A stretch of 64,000 bases of DNA from Rubrivivax sp. (GCA_027485165.1 JAIXRN010000074.1:62001-126000), one strand, 5' to 3'. Counted from the stretch's first letter, positions 14,404 to 25,198 are shown. Translations and numbers: made by a program. Notes: generated by a model not told the origin, from the letters alone.

Positions 14404-15629
14404 ACCCGCTGCTGGCCCGCCTGCACCCCTACCCCTTCGAACGCTGGCGCGAACTGACGCGCGGCATCACGCCGAACCCGGCGTACCGGCCCATCAGCCT
14501 GGGCATTGGCGAACCGCGGCACCCCACGCCGGCCATGATCGAAGAAGCCCTGGTAGACGCCCTGCCCGGGCTGGCCAGCTACCCCGCCACGGCCGGCGAA
14601 CCCGCGCTGCGGGAAGCCATCGCTGGCTGGGTGCAGCGGCGCTATGGCGTGACGCTGGACGCGGGCACGCAGCTGCTGCCGGTGTCGGGGTCGCGCGAGG
14701 CGCTGTTCGCCTTCGCGCAGACCGTCATCGACCCCACGCGGCCTGGCGCCACGGTCGTCTGCCCCAATCCTTTCTATCAGATCTACGAAGGCGCGGCCTT
14801 GCTGGCCGGCGCACAGACGGCCTTTGTCGCCAGCGACCCGGCACGCAACTTTGCGGCCGACTGGGCCGCAGTGCCCGAAGCCACCTGGGCGCGCACCCAG
14901 CTGCTGTACGTCTGCAGCCCCGGCAACCCAACAGGCGCCGTGATGCCGCTGTCGGAATGGCAGCAGCTGTTCGAACTGAGCGACCGCCACGGCTTCGTCA
15001 TCGCCAGCGACGAGTGCTATTCCGAGATCTACTTCCGCGAAGAAGCGCCGCTGGGCGCGCTGCAGGCCGCACAGACCCTCGGCCGGCACGACTTCAAGAA
15101 CCTGGTGGCCTTCACCAGCCTGTCCAAGCGCAGCAATGTGCCGGGCCTGCGTTCGGGCTTCGTGGCTGGCGACGCAGCGCTGATGAAGGCCTTCCTGCTC
15201 TACCGCACCTACCACGGCAGTGCGATGAGCCCGGTCGTGCAACGCGCCAGCATCGCGGCCTGGAACGACGAAGCGCATGTGGTGGCCAACCGGGCGCTGT
15301 ACCGCGACAAGTTCGCCCAGGTCACGCCACTGCTGGCCCGGGTCCTGGACGTGGCCCTGCCCGACGCAGCGTTCTACCTGTGGGCGCAGGTGCCGCAGCA
15401 GGGCGGCGTGCGCGACGAGATCGCTTTCGCCCAGGGCCTGCTGGCTCAATACAATGTGAACGTCTTGCCGGGCAGCCTGCTGGCCCGCACGGCCAACGGC
15501 CTGAACCCGGGCACCGGCCGCATCCGCCTGGCCCTGGTCGCCCCCACTGAAGACTGTCTGGAAGCCGCGCACCGCATCGTGGCCTTCGGCGAAGCCTTCC
15601 GCCAAACCCCCTGCGAAAGCCCTGCATGA
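14400..15629 (+). CDS. dapC: Succinyldiaminopimelate transaminase DapC
   Basis: PLP aminotransferase fold: [31 protein letters not shown]; immediately upstream of dapD. Confidence 0.9.
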   Translation: MNPLLARLHPYPFERWRELTRGITPNPAYRPISLGIGEPRHPTPAMIEEALVDALPGLASYPATAGEPALREAIAGWVQRRYGVTLDAGTQLLPVSGSREALFAFAQTVIDPTRPGATVVCPNPFYQIYEGAALLAGAQTAFVASDPARNFAADWAAVPEATWARTQLLYVCSPGNPTGAVMPLSEWQQLFELSDRHGFVIASDECYSEIYFREEAPLGALQAAQTLGRHDFKNLVAFTSLSKRSNVPGLRSGFVAGDAALMKAFLLYRTYHGSAMSPVVQRASIAAWNDEAHVVANRALYRDKFAQVTPLLARVLDVALPDAAFYLWAQVPQQGGVRDEIAFAQGLLAQYNVNVLPGSLLARTANGLNPGTGRIRLALVAPTEDCLEAAHRIVAFGEAFRQTPCESPA

Positions 15630-16450
15630 CCACCCAACAGCTGCAAGCCACCATCGACCTGGCTTGGGAAAGCCGCGCCGAGATCAACGCCATCAACGCC
15701 CCCGAGGTGCGTGACGCCGTCGAAACCACGATCCGGGAACTCAACGCCGGCCGCCTGCGCGTGGCCGAGCGCCGTGGCGTGGGCGACTGGGCCGTGCACC
15801 AGTGGGTCAAGAAGGCCGTGCTGCTGAGTTTCCGCCTGACCGACAACCAGATCATGCGGGCCGGCGACCTGGGCTTTTTCGATAAGGTGAAGACCAAGTT
15901 CGCCCACATGGACGAAGCGCAGATGCGGGCCAGTGGCGTGCGCGTGGTGCCGCCGGCCGTGGCCCGGCGCGGCAGCTTCATCGGCAAGAACGTGGTGCTG
16001 ATGCCCAGCTACGTGAACATCGGCGCCTATGTCGACGAAGGCACGATGGTCGACACCTGGGCCACCGTGGGCAGCTGCGCGCAGATCGGCAAGAATGTGC
16101 ACCTGTCTGGCGGCGTGGGCATCGGCGGCGTGCTGGAACCGCTGCAGGCCAACCCCACCATCATCGAGGACAACTGCTTCATCGGCGCACGCAGCGAGGT
16201 CGTCGAAGGCGTCATCGTCGAGGAGAACTCGGTCATCTCGATGGGCGTCTACATCGGCCAGAGCACCAAGATCTACGATCGTGCCACCGGCACCGTGAGC
16301 TACGGCCGCATCCCTGCCGGCAGCGTGGTGGTGTCAGGCAATCTGCCCAGCAGCGACGGCACGCACAGTCTGTATTGCGCCGTGATCGTGAAAAAAGTCG
16401 ACGCCCAGACCCGTTCCAAGACCAGCATCAACGAACTCCTCCGAGCATGA
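15626..16450 (+). CDS. dapD: 2,3,4,5-tetrahydropyridine-2,6-dicarboxylate N-succinyltransferase
   Basis: Left-handed beta-helix hexapeptide repeats; [33 protein letters not shown] signature. Confidence 0.95.
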   Translation: MTTQQLQATIDLAWESRAEINAINAPEVRDAVETTIRELNAGRLRVAERRGVGDWAVHQWVKKAVLLSFRLTDNQIMRAGDLGFFDKVKTKFAHMDEAQMRASGVRVVPPAVARRGSFIGKNVVLMPSYVNIGAYVDEGTMVDTWATVGSCAQIGKNVHLSGGVGIGGVLEPLQANPTIIEDNCFIGARSEVVEGVIVEENSVISMGVYIGQSTKIYDRATGTVSYGRIPAGSVVVSGNLPSSDGTHSLYCAVIVKKVDAQTRSKTSINELLRA

Positions 16451-16478
16451 TCTCAGGCTGTTTGTTTTCAGCCAAGGT

Positions 16479-16552
16479 CATGCACGGATCCGGCTCCGCC
16501 GGTCCGTTGCATGCGCCCCCACGGGGGGCAGCGACCAGCGGGAGCGTGGGGG
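16479..16552. repeat. Two-hairpin intergenic element upstream of pilU
   Basis: Imperfect inverted repeat CATGCACGGATCCGGC...GCCGGTCCGTTGCATG (16479-16513), then perfect 8-bp arms CCCCCACG (16516-16523) and CGTGGGGG (16545-16552). Confidence 0.7.
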
Positions 16553-16556
16553 TCCT

Positions 16557-17747
16557 ATGAGTAACAACCTGGAACGCGTGTTGCGCCTGATGGCGGAGAA
16601 GAACGCCTCTGACGTCTACATGTCGGCGAACACGCCGATCCTGATCAAGATCCACGGCCAGATCCTGCAGCTGTCGGACCAGATGCTCAGCACCACGCAG
16701 ACGCGCCAGCTGCTGGCCGAACTGCTGACACCGCAGCAGCTGGAAGAGCTGGACGACACCGGTGAGCTGAACGTCGGCATCGGCATCCCGCGCGTGGGCA
16801 GTTTCCGGCTGAGTGCCTTCAAGCAGCGCGGGTCGATCGCGGCGGTGTTCCGCTGCATCCCCTTCATCATCCCGCCGCTGGACAGCCTGGGCGTGCCACC
16901 GCTGCTGAAGCAGCTGGTGGTGGAAAAGCGCGGCCTGATCCTGATGGTGGGCGCCACCGGCACCGGCAAGAGCACGACGCTGGCGTCGATGCTGGAATAC
17001 CGCAACACGCAGATGACCGGGCACATCCTCACCATCGAGGACCCGATCGAATTCCTGTTCACGAACAAAAAGAGCATCGTCAACCAGCGCGAAGTGGGCC
17101 GCGACACGCAGACCTTGCAGGTGGCGCTGAAGAACGCGCTGCGCCAGGCGCCGGACTGCATCCTGATCGGAGAAATCCGCGACCGCGAGACGATGACCGC
17201 GGCCATCAGCTATTCGCTGTCAGGCCACCTGGTGCTGGCCACCCTGCATGCCAACAACAGCTACCACGCGCTGGGGCGCATCCTCTCTTTCTACTCGCCC
17301 GAAGCGCGGCCCACGCTGTTGTCAGACCTGGCCAGTGGCCTGCGCGCCATCGTCAGCCAGCGTCTCCTGCGCGCCAACAGCGGCGGCCGCGTGGCGGCGG
17401 TGGAGGTGCTGCTGAATTCGCAGCTGGTGAGCGAGATGATCGAAAAGGGCGACATCAGCGACGTGAAGGCCGCGATGGAAAAGAGCCTGGCCGAAGGGTC
17501 CCAGACTTTTGAGCAGGACATCGCCCGGCTGATCGAGGAAGGCACCATCAGCCGCGACGAAGGCCTGTCGCATGCCGATTCGCCCACCAACCTGCTGTGG
17601 CGGCTGCAGAACGACCAGGCGCCGATCTCTCGCGTCGCCCCCAAGCGCGAAGAACCCGAAGCGCCCACCTTCACCGAGATCACGATCGAAAGCCACGCCG
17701 AAGACGCGCGGCCTGCCAACGAAACCCCTTGGAGCGTGCGCAAGTGA
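16557..17747 (+). CDS. pilU: Type IV pilus retraction ATPase, PilU-like
   Basis: [15 protein letters not shown] Walker [29 protein letters not shown] boxes of PilT/PilU. Confidence 0.88.
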   Translation: MSNNLERVLRLMAEKNASDVYMSANTPILIKIHGQILQLSDQMLSTTQTRQLLAELLTPQQLEELDDTGELNVGIGIPRVGSFRLSAFKQRGSIAAVFRCIPFIIPPLDSLGVPPLLKQLVVEKRGLILMVGATGTGKSTTLASMLEYRNTQMTGHILTIEDPIEFLFTNKKSIVNQREVGRDTQTLQVALKNALRQAPDCILIGEIRDRETMTAAISYSLSGHLVLATLHANNSYHALGRILSFYSPEARPTLLSDLASGLRAIVSQRLLRANSGGRVAAVEVLLNSQLVSEMIEKGDISDVKAAMEKSLAEGSQTFEQDIARLIEEGTISRDEGLSHADSPTNLLWRLQNDQAPISRVAPKREEPEAPTFTEITIESHAEDARPANETPWSVRK

Positions 17748-17772
17748 ACTTGCGGCCTGCGCTCGCGCCCTG

Positions 17773-18915
17773 ATGCAGACGCTGCGCCTGGCCGAACAGC
17801 TGATCGCCTGCCGTTCCGTGACGCCGGCCGACGCGGGCTGCCAGGACCTCATCGCCCGCCCGCTGGCCGAAGCCGGCTTTCGCATCGAAAGGCTGGACGC
17901 CGGCCCGCCTGAAGCCCGCGTGGCGAACCTCTGGGCCGTGCACGACGCCGGCACGCCTGGCCCCACGCTGGCCTTTGCCGGCCACACCGACGTCGTGCCC
18001 ACTGGCCCGCTGGAACGCTGGGCCAGCGACCCTTTCGTGCCCAGCCACCGCGACGGCCGGCTCTACGGCCGTGGTGCCGCCGACATGAAGGCCGCGGTGG
18101 CGGCGATGACGCTGGCCGCCTGTGGCTTCGTGCAGGCCCGACCGCAACACCCGGGGCGCGTGGCCCTGCTCATCACCAGCGACGAGGAAGGCCCTGCGCT
18201 GCACGGCACCCGCCACGTGGTGGACCTGCTGCGCGCCCGCGGCGAACGCATCGACGCCTGCGTGGTGGGCGAACCCACGTCAGTGGACCGCCTGGGCGAC
18301 ATGGTGAAGAACGGCCGCCGCGGCACGCTGTCCGGGCGCCTGACGGTGATCGGCCAGCAGGGCCACATCGCGTATCCGCACCTGGCGGCCAACCCGCTGC
18401 ACCTGCTGGCGCCGGCCCTGGCCGAACTGGTGGCCATGCGCTGGGACGAAGGCAACGCCTACTTCCCACCCACCGGCTGGCAGATCAGCAACGTGCACGC
18501 CGGCACCGGCGCGCTGAACGTGATCCCGGGTGAACTGGTAGTGGACTTCAACTTCCGCTTCAGCACCGAGAGCACGCCCGAAGCGCTGCAGCAGCGGCTG
18601 GTGGCCGTGCTGCAGCGCCATGGCGTGCCACACCGCATCGCCTGGACGCTGGGCGGGCTGCCTTTCATCACCCCGCCGGGCAGCCTGAGCGCGGCCCTGG
18701 TGGCCGCGATCCAGGCCGAATGCAGCCTCACGCCCGAGCTGTCGACCACGGGGGGCACGTCCGACGGCCGCTTCATCGCGCAACTGGCGCCGCAGGTGAT
18801 GGAGTTCGGCGTCGTCAACGCGAGCATCCACCAGATCGACGAATGGGTGGACGTGGACGCTGTCGAAGCGCTGCGTCGGGTCTACCGCGGCACGCTGGAA
18901 CGCTTCCTGGCATGA
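17773..18915 (+). CDS. dapE: Succinyl-diaminopimelate desuccinylase
   Basis: [38 protein letters not shown] metal-ligand motifs. Start set at [18 protein letters not shown]. Confidence 0.93.
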   Translation: MQTLRLAEQLIACRSVTPADAGCQDLIARPLAEAGFRIERLDAGPPEARVANLWAVHDAGTPGPTLAFAGHTDVVPTGPLERWASDPFVPSHRDGRLYGRGAADMKAAVAAMTLAACGFVQARPQHPGRVALLITSDEEGPALHGTRHVVDLLRARGERIDACVVGEPTSVDRLGDMVKNGRRGTLSGRLTVIGQQGHIAYPHLAANPLHLLAPALAELVAMRWDEGNAYFPPTGWQISNVHAGTGALNVIPGELVVDFNFRFSTESTPEALQQRLVAVLQRHGVPHRIAWTLGGLPFITPPGSLSAALVAAIQAECSLTPELSTTGGTSDGRFIAQLAPQVMEFGVVNASIHQIDEWVDVDAVEALRRVYRGTLERFLA

Positions 18916-18973
18916 GCGCGCCGGGCCGCTCCCAAGCGCTCATCCCGGAGTGCGCAGCACAAAGGGCCGCCCA

Positions 18974-19855
18974 GTGAGCCATTCCACGGTCCTGGCCGCC
19001 ATCGAAGCTGCCGCCTCCCGCATGGACGCCGCTGGCCTGGCCTTCGGCCATGGCACCACCAACGCCTTCGACGAAGCCGCCTGGCTGGTGCTGTGGCGCC
19101 TGGGCCTGCCGCTGGACGGGCTGGACGAGGTGGCCACGCAGCCTGTCGATGCCGCCCTGGCCGCCGCGGTGGACGCGCTCATCACCGAACGCATCGCAAC
19201 CCGCCGCCCGGCGGCATACCTGACCGGTGAAGCCTGGCTGCAGGGCGTGCCCTTCTTCGTCGATGAACGCGTGATCGTGCCGCGTTCGCTGATCGCCGAA
19301 CCCCTGGCCGACGGCACGCTGGACAGCTGGCTTTCCGACCGCACCCGCCGCGTGCTGGACCTGTGCACCGGCAACGGCAGCCTGGCCGTGCTGGCGGCCA
19401 TGGCATGGCCCGAGGTGCAGGTGGACGCCACCGACCTGAGCGCCGACGCGCTGGCGGTGGCTGCCAGCAACGTGCAACGCCACGGCCTGCAAGACCGCAT
19501 CACGCTGCGCCAGGGCCATGGCCTGGCCGCAGCGCGCGGGCCCTACGATCTGATCCTCTGCAACCCGCCCTACGTGAACCGCGCCTCGATGACCGCACTG
19601 CCCCCTGAGTACCAGGCCGAACCCGCCATCGCGCTGGACGGCAACACCGAAGGCGGCCACGACGGCATGGACTTCATCCGCCGGCTCATCAAGGGCGTGG
19701 CGAAGGTCATGTCCGACGACGCCGTGCTGGTGCTGGAAGTGGGTAACGAACGCGCGCATTTCGAAGCCGCCTTCAAGCGCCTGCCCGCCATCTGGCTGCC
19801 CACCAGCGCGGGCGACGACCAGGTGCTGCTGCTGACGAAAGATCAACTGCTGTGA
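18974..19855 (+). CDS. prmB: N5-glutamine methyltransferase of ribosomal protein L3 (PrmB)
   Basis: VLDLCTGNGSLAVLAA, LILCNPPYVN (NPPY), HemK-family C-terminus. GTG start at 18974 or 18950. Confidence 0.85.
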   Translation: MSHSTVLAAIEAAASRMDAAGLAFGHGTTNAFDEAAWLVLWRLGLPLDGLDEVATQPVDAALAAAVDALITERIATRRPAAYLTGEAWLQGVPFFVDERVIVPRSLIAEPLADGTLDSWLSDRTRRVLDLCTGNGSLAVLAAMAWPEVQVDATDLSADALAVAASNVQRHGLQDRITLRQGHGLAAARGPYDLILCNPPYVNRASMTALPPEYQAEPAIALDGNTEGGHDGMDFIRRLIKGVAKVMSDDAVLVLEVGNERAHFEAAFKRLPAIWLPTSAGDDQVLLLTKDQLL

Positions 19856-21855
19856 TCACCATCCGCGACATCACCCTGCGCCGCGGCGTCAAGGTCGTGC
19901 TGCAGAAGGCCAGCGTGGTGCTGCAGCCTGGCGAAAAGGTGGGCCTGATCGGCCGCAACGGCGCCGGCAAGTCCAGCCTGTTCAGCCTGCTGACGCACCG
20001 GCTGCAGGCCGATGGCGGCGATGTGGAGATCCCACCCCGTTGGCGCGTGGGCGAAGTGGCCCAGGACATGCCCGAGACCGAGGACGGCGCGACCGAATTC
20101 GTGCTGAAGGGCGACATCCCGTTGATGGAAGCGCAGGCCGAACTGACGGCTGCGGAGGCCGCCGACGACGGCGAAGCCATGGCCCACGCCCACGTGGCGC
20201 TGGACGAAGCAGGGGCCTTCGACGCCCGCGCCCGCGCGCAGGCCCTGCTGCTGGGCCTGGGCTTCAAGGGCGACGAGCTGGACAAGCCCGTCAACAGCTT
20301 TTCTGGCGGCTGGCGCATGCGGCTGCAGCTGGCGCGCGCGCTGATGTGCCCAGCCGACCTGCTGCTGCTGGACGAGCCCACCAACCACCTGGACCTGGAC
20401 GCCCTGGTCTGGCTGGAAGCCTGGCTGAAGCGCTTCGAAGGCCTGATGGTGGTGATCAGCCACGACCGCGAATTCCTGGACGCCATCTGCCGCGTCATCG
20501 TGCACCTGGACGACTGCACGCTCACCCGCTACACCGGCAACTACAGCGCGTTTGAAGAAATGCGCGCCGAACGCCTGAGCCAGGCCAGCGCGGCCTTCGC
20601 CAAGCAGCAGGACCGCATCAGCCACCTGCAGAAGTTCATCGACCGCTTCAAGGCCAAGGCCAGCAAGGCCAAGCAGGCGCAGAGCCGCGTGAAGGCGCTG
20701 GCGCGGATGGAAAAGCTCGCGCCCGTGCTGACGGCCAGCGACTTCAACTTCGAGTTCCGCGAACCGCTGAGCCTGCCCAACCCGATGCTGTCTTTCGACA
20801 GCCTGAAGTGCGGATACGGTTCCACCCAGATCGTCGGCAACATCAGCCGCAGCGTGCTGGCCGGCCAGCGCATCGGCATCCTGGGCGCTAACGGCCAGGG
20901 CAAGTCCACCCTGGTGAAGACCATCGCCAAGGCCCTGGCGCCGCTGGGCGGGGTGATGACCGAAGGCAAGGGCTTGAGCATCGGCTACTTCGCGCAGCAG
21001 GAACTGGACGTGCTGAGCATGGACGACGGCCCACTGATGCACATGGTGCGGCTGGCGCGCGACGTGGGCCCGGCCGGGCGCGAACAGGAACTGCGCGACT
21101 TCCTGGGCACCTTCCGCTTCACCGGGGCGATGGTGACGCAGCCGGTGGGCAGCCTGTCTGGTGGCGAAAAAGCGCGCCTGGTGCTGGCCATGCTGGTCTG
21201 GCAGCGCCCGAACCTGCTGCTGATGGACGAGCCCACCAACCACCTGGACCTGACCACACGCGAGGCGCTGTCGATCGCGCTGAACGAATTCGAAGGCACG
21301 GTGATGCTGGTCAGCCACGACCGCGCGCTGCTGCGCGAGGTCTGCGACGAGTTCTGGCTGGTCAGCCGCGGTGGCGTGGCGCCGTTCGACGGCGACCTGG
21401 ACGACTACCAGAAGTGGCTGCTGGACGTGTCGCGCGCCCTGAGCAAGGGCCAGGAACCGCCGCCCGTGCCGGGTGCTGCACTGGCCGCTGCCGCGTCGGC
21501 CCCGCCTGCTGCGGCATCGGCGTCGGCACAGTCTTCGGCACAGTCGTCAGCACTCAAGGGCGCACCCAAACCCGCCAGCCGCGACGACCGCAAGCAAGGC
21601 GCGCAGGCGCGTTCGCAGCTGGCCAACCGCACGCGGCCGCTGCGCATGGAAGTGCAACAGATCGACACCCGCCTGGCCGCCCTGGGGGCCGAGAAGCTGG
21701 ACCTGGAAGGCCAGCTCGAACGCGGCAAGCTGCGCGCCGGCGAAATCGCCGACATCGGTCGGCGCCTGAACCACATCGCCGCCGAAGTGGTGACGCTGGA
21801 AGAACGCTGGCTGGCGCTGCAAAGCGAAATCGAAGCCATCAACGCCGAGGCTTGA
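19852..21855 (+). CDS. ABC-F family ATPase (YheS/Uup-like)
   Basis: Two ABC cassettes: GRNGAGKSSLFSLL/SFSGGWRMRLQLARAL and GANGQGKSTLVK/SLSGGEKARLVLAML, both with LLDEPTNHLDL/LMDEPTNHLDL; no TM helices. Confidence 0.92.
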   Translation: MITIRDITLRRGVKVVLQKASVVLQPGEKVGLIGRNGAGKSSLFSLLTHRLQADGGDVEIPPRWRVGEVAQDMPETEDGATEFVLKGDIPLMEAQAELTAAEAADDGEAMAHAHVALDEAGAFDARARAQALLLGLGFKGDELDKPVNSFSGGWRMRLQLARALMCPADLLLLDEPTNHLDLDALVWLEAWLKRFEGLMVVISHDREFLDAICRVIVHLDDCTLTRYTGNYSAFEEMRAERLSQASAAFAKQQDRISHLQKFIDRFKAKASKAKQAQSRVKALARMEKLAPVLTASDFNFEFREPLSLPNPMLSFDSLKCGYGSTQIVGNISRSVLAGQRIGILGANGQGKSTLVKTIAKALAPLGGVMTEGKGLSIGYFAQQELDVLSMDDGPLMHMVRLARDVGPAGREQELRDFLGTFRFTGAMVTQPVGSLSGGEKARLVLAMLVWQRPNLLLMDEPTNHLDLTTREALSIALNEFEGTVMLVSHDRALLREVCDEFWLVSRGGVAPFDGDLDDYQKWLLDVSRALSKGQEPPPVPGAALAAAASAPPAAASASAQSSAQSSALKGAPKPASRDDRKQGAQARSQLANRTRPLRMEVQQIDTRLAALGAEKLDLEGQLERGKLRAGEIADIGRRLNHIAAEVVTLEERWLALQSEIEAINAEA

Positions 21856-21976
21856 CAGCAGCCGCCCGACGGCCGTCTGGCCCATCTGAGCACCCGGTTT
21901 CCGGCTGAGCCATGATCCTCGAGCTCGAACACTTCCCGCGGCCTGAGCGCCGCACCCACCCCGAAGGAGCATCACC

Positions 21977-22411
21977 ATGGCCATCGACACCAAGATCTAT
22001 ACCGCCACTGCCACCGCCACCGGCGGCCGCGCCGGCACCGCCAAGAGCAGCGACGAGCGGCTGGCCGTCACCTTGTCCACGCCCAAGGCCCTGGGCGGCG
22101 ACGACGGCAAGGGCACGAATCCCGAACAGCTGTTCGCCGCGGGCTATTCGGCCTGCTTCATCGGCGCCATGAAGGCCGTGGCCGCGCGCCAAAAGATCAG
22201 CCTGCCGGCGGAAGTCTCGATCACGTCCGACGTCGCCATCGGTCCGATGACGGGCAAGGCCGGCGCCTTCGGCATCTCGGTCGACATGGCCATCAGCATC
22301 CCCGGCATGGACCGCGCGGCGGCCGAAGCCCTGGTGGCCACGGCTCACGAAGTCTGTCCGTACAGCAATGCCACGCGCGGCAACATCGACGTCACGCTGA
22401 AGGTGGTCTGA
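21977..22411 (+). CDS. ohr: Organic hydroperoxide resistance protein (Ohr/OsmC family)
   Basis: [19 protein letters not shown] and [13 protein letters not shown] with the two catalytic Cys. GAAGGAG ribosome binding site upstream. Confidence 0.9.
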   Translation: MAIDTKIYTATATATGGRAGTAKSSDERLAVTLSTPKALGGDDGKGTNPEQLFAAGYSACFIGAMKAVAARQKISLPAEVSITSDVAIGPMTGKAGAFGISVDMAISIPGMDRAAAEALVATAHEVCPYSNATRGNIDVTLKVV

Positions 22412-22416
22412 GGGGG

Positions 22417-22448
22417 CTGCCCACCCCCGCAGGCGCGGGGGCGGGCAG
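22417..22448. terminator. Strong hairpin just after the ohr stop (possible terminator without a clear T-tract)
   Basis: CTGCCC-A-CCCCCGC / loop AGGC / GCGGGGG-C-GGGCAG: 13 paired bases with one A/C mismatch, 6 nt after the TGA. Confidence 0.5.
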
Positions 22449-22463
22449 GCGAGGCCGGGCACG

Positions 22464-22492
22464 CAGTCACGGCTTTGTCACGCAGCGGTCAT
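22464..22492 (+). promoter_or_regulatory. Candidate PHO-box (three direct repeats, 11-bp period)
   Basis: CAGTCAC-ggct-TTGTCAC-gcag-CGGTCAT; PhoB consensus is tandem CTGTCAT spaced by 4 bp. Lies 40 bp upstream of the ATG at 22532. Confidence 0.5.
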
Positions 22493-22531
22493 ACGGTCAG
22501 GGGCTTCGTCACTCACGCCGCCTGAATTGTC

Positions 22532-24163
22532 ATGAACCGCCGTTTTCGCATCGCTGCCCTGGCCCTGGCCGCCAGCCTGGCCGTTTCACTGCCCGTGGCT
22601 GCCGCCGGCCCCATCCAGTCCGTGGCGCCGCTGTGGACCTTCAACCACAACGTCGCGCCGACCGTGGGCCGGTCGTCCGAGATCCCGTTGTTCGACGCCA
22701 GTACGCAGGCACTGTGGGTGGTGGGCGGCAACGGCCTGGACGTGCTGAACCTGGCGGGCCAGCGCATCCAGACCTTCACCACGTCGGCGCTGGGCAACGT
22801 CAACAGCATCGCCATCAGCGGCAACACCCTGGCCGTGGCCTTCACCAACGGCACCGACGCCGGGCAGCCCGGCCGCGTGAGCTTCTTCGACACCGCCACC
22901 TTCATCAGCCAAGGCGGGAACGCCGCGCTGCTGGGCAGCGTGACGGTGGGCGCAGTGCCCGACATGCTGACCTGGACGCCAGACGGCGGCCGCCTGCTGG
23001 TGGCCAACGAAGGCGAACGGCAGAGCGACACCAACAACCCGGTGGGCAGCGTCAGCCTGATCGACGTCAGCCGCAACGGCAGCAACCTGTCGACGAGCAT
23101 CAGCACCGCTGGCTTCACGGCCTTCGACAGCCAGGTGTCGGCATTGCGCGCCAGCGGCGTGCGCATCGTCGGAGACACCCTGCCTTCCGTGGCTTTCGAA
23201 CCGGAATACATCGCCATCGCCCCGGGCGGGCAGTTTGCGCACGTCACGCTGCAAGAAAACAATGCGATTGCCGAGCTGAATCTGCAAACCGGGCAGTTCA
23301 CGCGCATCCTGCCCTTGGGCAGCAAGGACTTCAGCGTTTCCAGCAACGCCATCGACCCCAGCAACGCCGACGGGGCGGTGGGCAACTTCCGCCCTGTGCC
23401 GGTCAAGGGCCTGTACATGCCCGACTCGATCGTCAGCTACAGCGCCGGCGGGCAGGCCTTCTTCGTGATGGCGAACGAGGGTGACGCCTTTGTCGGCGAT
23501 ACCGACACCATCCGCGCCGGCAACGCCAACTACGTGCTGGACCCGGTGGCCTTCCCGAACGCTGCCGCACTGAAGCTGAACAGCAACCTGGGCCGCCTGA
23601 ACGTGCTGCGCAACGGTGCCACCGGCGGGCTGGCCGAGGGCACGCCGATGACCGAGATCGTCACGCTCGGCGGGCGCAGCTTCTCGATCCGCAATGCCGA
23701 CGGTGCCCTGGTCTTTGACAGCGGCAACCAGCTGGAAGTGGCCGCGCTGGCCGCTGGCGTGTACGACGACGAGCGCAGCGACGACAAGGGCGTCGAACCC
23801 GAAGGCGTGGCGTTATTTAGCCTGGGCGGCCGCACGCTGGCCTTCATCGGGCTGGAGCGCACCACGCGCAGTGCCGTGGCCATCTACGACATCACCGACC
23901 CGGCGAATGCGTCGTTCCTGCAGCTGCTGGTGTCCGACGACACCAGCGTGCTGCGGCCCGAAGGTCTGGTGGCCTTTGAAAGCGGCGGCCGCTTCTTCCT
24001 GGCCGTTTCGCATGAGTCGACGGTGGACAACATCGTGGCTGGCAGCCTGTCCAACCGCACGGTGCTGTACGAAATCACGCCAGTGCCCGAGCCGGGCACC
24101 TATGCCCTGATGGCACTGGGCCTGGCGGGCGTGCTGGCGCTGGCACGACGGCGCCGCGCGTAA
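22532..24163 (+). CDS. Choice-of-anchor I-type secreted protein with PEP-CTERM sorting signal
   Basis: N-terminal signal peptide; beta-propeller-like repeats (DMLTWTPDGGRLLVANEGE, MPDSIVSYSAGGQAFFVMANEGDAF); C-terminal VPEPGTYALMALGLAGVLALARRRRA. Confidence 0.83.
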   Translation: MNRRFRIAALALAASLAVSLPVAAAGPIQSVAPLWTFNHNVAPTVGRSSEIPLFDASTQALWVVGGNGLDVLNLAGQRIQTFTTSALGNVNSIAISGNTLAVAFTNGTDAGQPGRVSFFDTATFISQGGNAALLGSVTVGAVPDMLTWTPDGGRLLVANEGERQSDTNNPVGSVSLIDVSRNGSNLSTSISTAGFTAFDSQVSALRASGVRIVGDTLPSVAFEPEYIAIAPGGQFAHVTLQENNAIAELNLQTGQFTRILPLGSKDFSVSSNAIDPSNADGAVGNFRPVPVKGLYMPDSIVSYSAGGQAFFVMANEGDAFVGDTDTIRAGNANYVLDPVAFPNAAALKLNSNLGRLNVLRNGATGGLAEGTPMTEIVTLGGRSFSIRNADGALVFDSGNQLEVAALAAGVYDDERSDDKGVEPEGVALFSLGGRTLAFIGLERTTRSAVAIYDITDPANASFLQLLVSDDTSVLRPEGLVAFESGGRFFLAVSHESTVDNIVAGSLSNRTVLYEITPVPEPGTYALMALGLAGVLALARRRRA

Positions 24164-24164
24164 C

Positions 24165-24206
24165 GCTTCACGCCTGCAGCTTCACGCCGGCCGCTTCACG
24201 CCTGCG
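24165..24206. repeat. 3 x 14-bp tandem repeat between convergent genes
   Basis: GCTTCACGCCTGCA / GCTTCACGCCGGCC / GCTTCACGCCTGCG. The third unit contains the asparaginase stop codon. Confidence 0.8.
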
Positions 24207-25152
24207 GTCTCGCGGGCTGGGCCAGCAGGTCAAGCAGCAACGCGACGCGCGCCTGCGCGGGGCTGTGCGTGGCGCTCACCGGCACGACCAGGCCCCCCGG
24301 GCCTACCACGCGCCCACTGCCGCAGCGGGTGCTCAGGCGCAGCTGCAGCCCGGCCTGCAGGGCCCGCACGGCAGCCGCTTCCAGGTCGGCATGCAGGCTG
24401 CCATTGCCCGTGCCGGCCAGCACCAGTCCATCGAAGCCGGCGGCCACAGCTGCGTCCACCAAGGCGGCGTCGAAGCCGGCGTGGCTGGTGATCCAGCCCA
24501 CGCGCGGCCAGTCGGCCAGCGGCCTTTCGCACAGTGCCGCGCCCAGGCCAGTGGCCTGGGGCCAGGGCCGCAGCGCCAGCACCCGGCCTTCTTCCACCAG
24601 CGCCAGCGGCCCGGCCGGCTCTGAATCGAAGGCCTGCAGGCGGTAGGCGTCGACCTTGCGCAGCTCGTCGCCGGCGTGCACCTGGCCACCGAAGGCCACC
24701 AACACGCCCCGCGCGCCGGCGGCTTGCGCCACGCAGACGGCGTCCAGCAGGTTCTGCGGCCCGTCGGCCTGCAGCGACGTGGCGGGCCGCATCGCCGCCG
24801 TCAGCACCACCGGCTTTTCGGGCGCCAGCACCCGCTGCAGGAAGAAGGCGGTTTCCTCCAGCGTATCGGTACCGTGGGTGATGACGACGCCGCTGACATC
24901 GGGCCGCGCCAGCTCGGCTGCCAGGCAGCGCACCAGGCCCTGCCAAACGGCGTGCGACATGTCCTTGCTGTCCAGCTGCGCCAGCTGCAGGCAGCGCAGC
25001 GGTACGCTGGCCAGCGCAGGGACGGCAGCCACCAGGTCTTGCGCCGACAGCTCGGCCGCCCGGTAGCCCAGGTTGTCCTGGGCACTGCTGGCGCGACCGG
25101 CGATGGTGCCGCCGGTGGCGACGAGTAGCAGATGCGGGCTGGGGTTTGCCAT
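24196..25152 (-). CDS. Asparaginase (L-asparaginase type)
   Basis: [25 protein letters not shown] and LTAAMRP motifs. Confidence 0.9.
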   Translation of the reverse strand: MANPSPHLLLVATGGTIAGRASSAQDNLGYRAAELSAQDLVAAVPALASVPLRCLQLAQLDSKDMSHAVWQGLVRCLAAELARPDVSGVVITHGTDTLEETAFFLQRVLAPEKPVVLTAAMRPATSLQADGPQNLLDAVCVAQAAGARGVLVAFGGQVHAGDELRKVDAYRLQAFDSEPAGPLALVEEGRVLALRPWPQATGLGAALCERPLADWPRVGWITSHAGFDAALVDAAVAAGFDGLVLAGTGNGSLHADLEAAAVRALQAGLQLRLSTRCGSGRVVGPGGLVVPVSATHSPAQARVALLLDLLAQPARPQA

Positions 25153-25163
25153 CGGCCGGGTTT

Positions 25164-25198
25164 ATGGATGAAAATACAGTATCTGGACAAAAAGACAG
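25164..25198. promoter_or_regulatory. Two candidate degenerate LexA (SOS) boxes
   Basis: ATGGATGAAAATACAG (25164-25179) and CTGGACAAAAAGACAG (25183-25198) against CTGT-N8-ACAG; each has an intact ACAG half site. Lies in the 51-bp divergent lexA/asparaginase intergenic region. Confidence 0.5.

Noticed and set aside
14307-15605. 432-aa minus-strand ORF
   Set aside because: Antisense to dapC; no domain signal.
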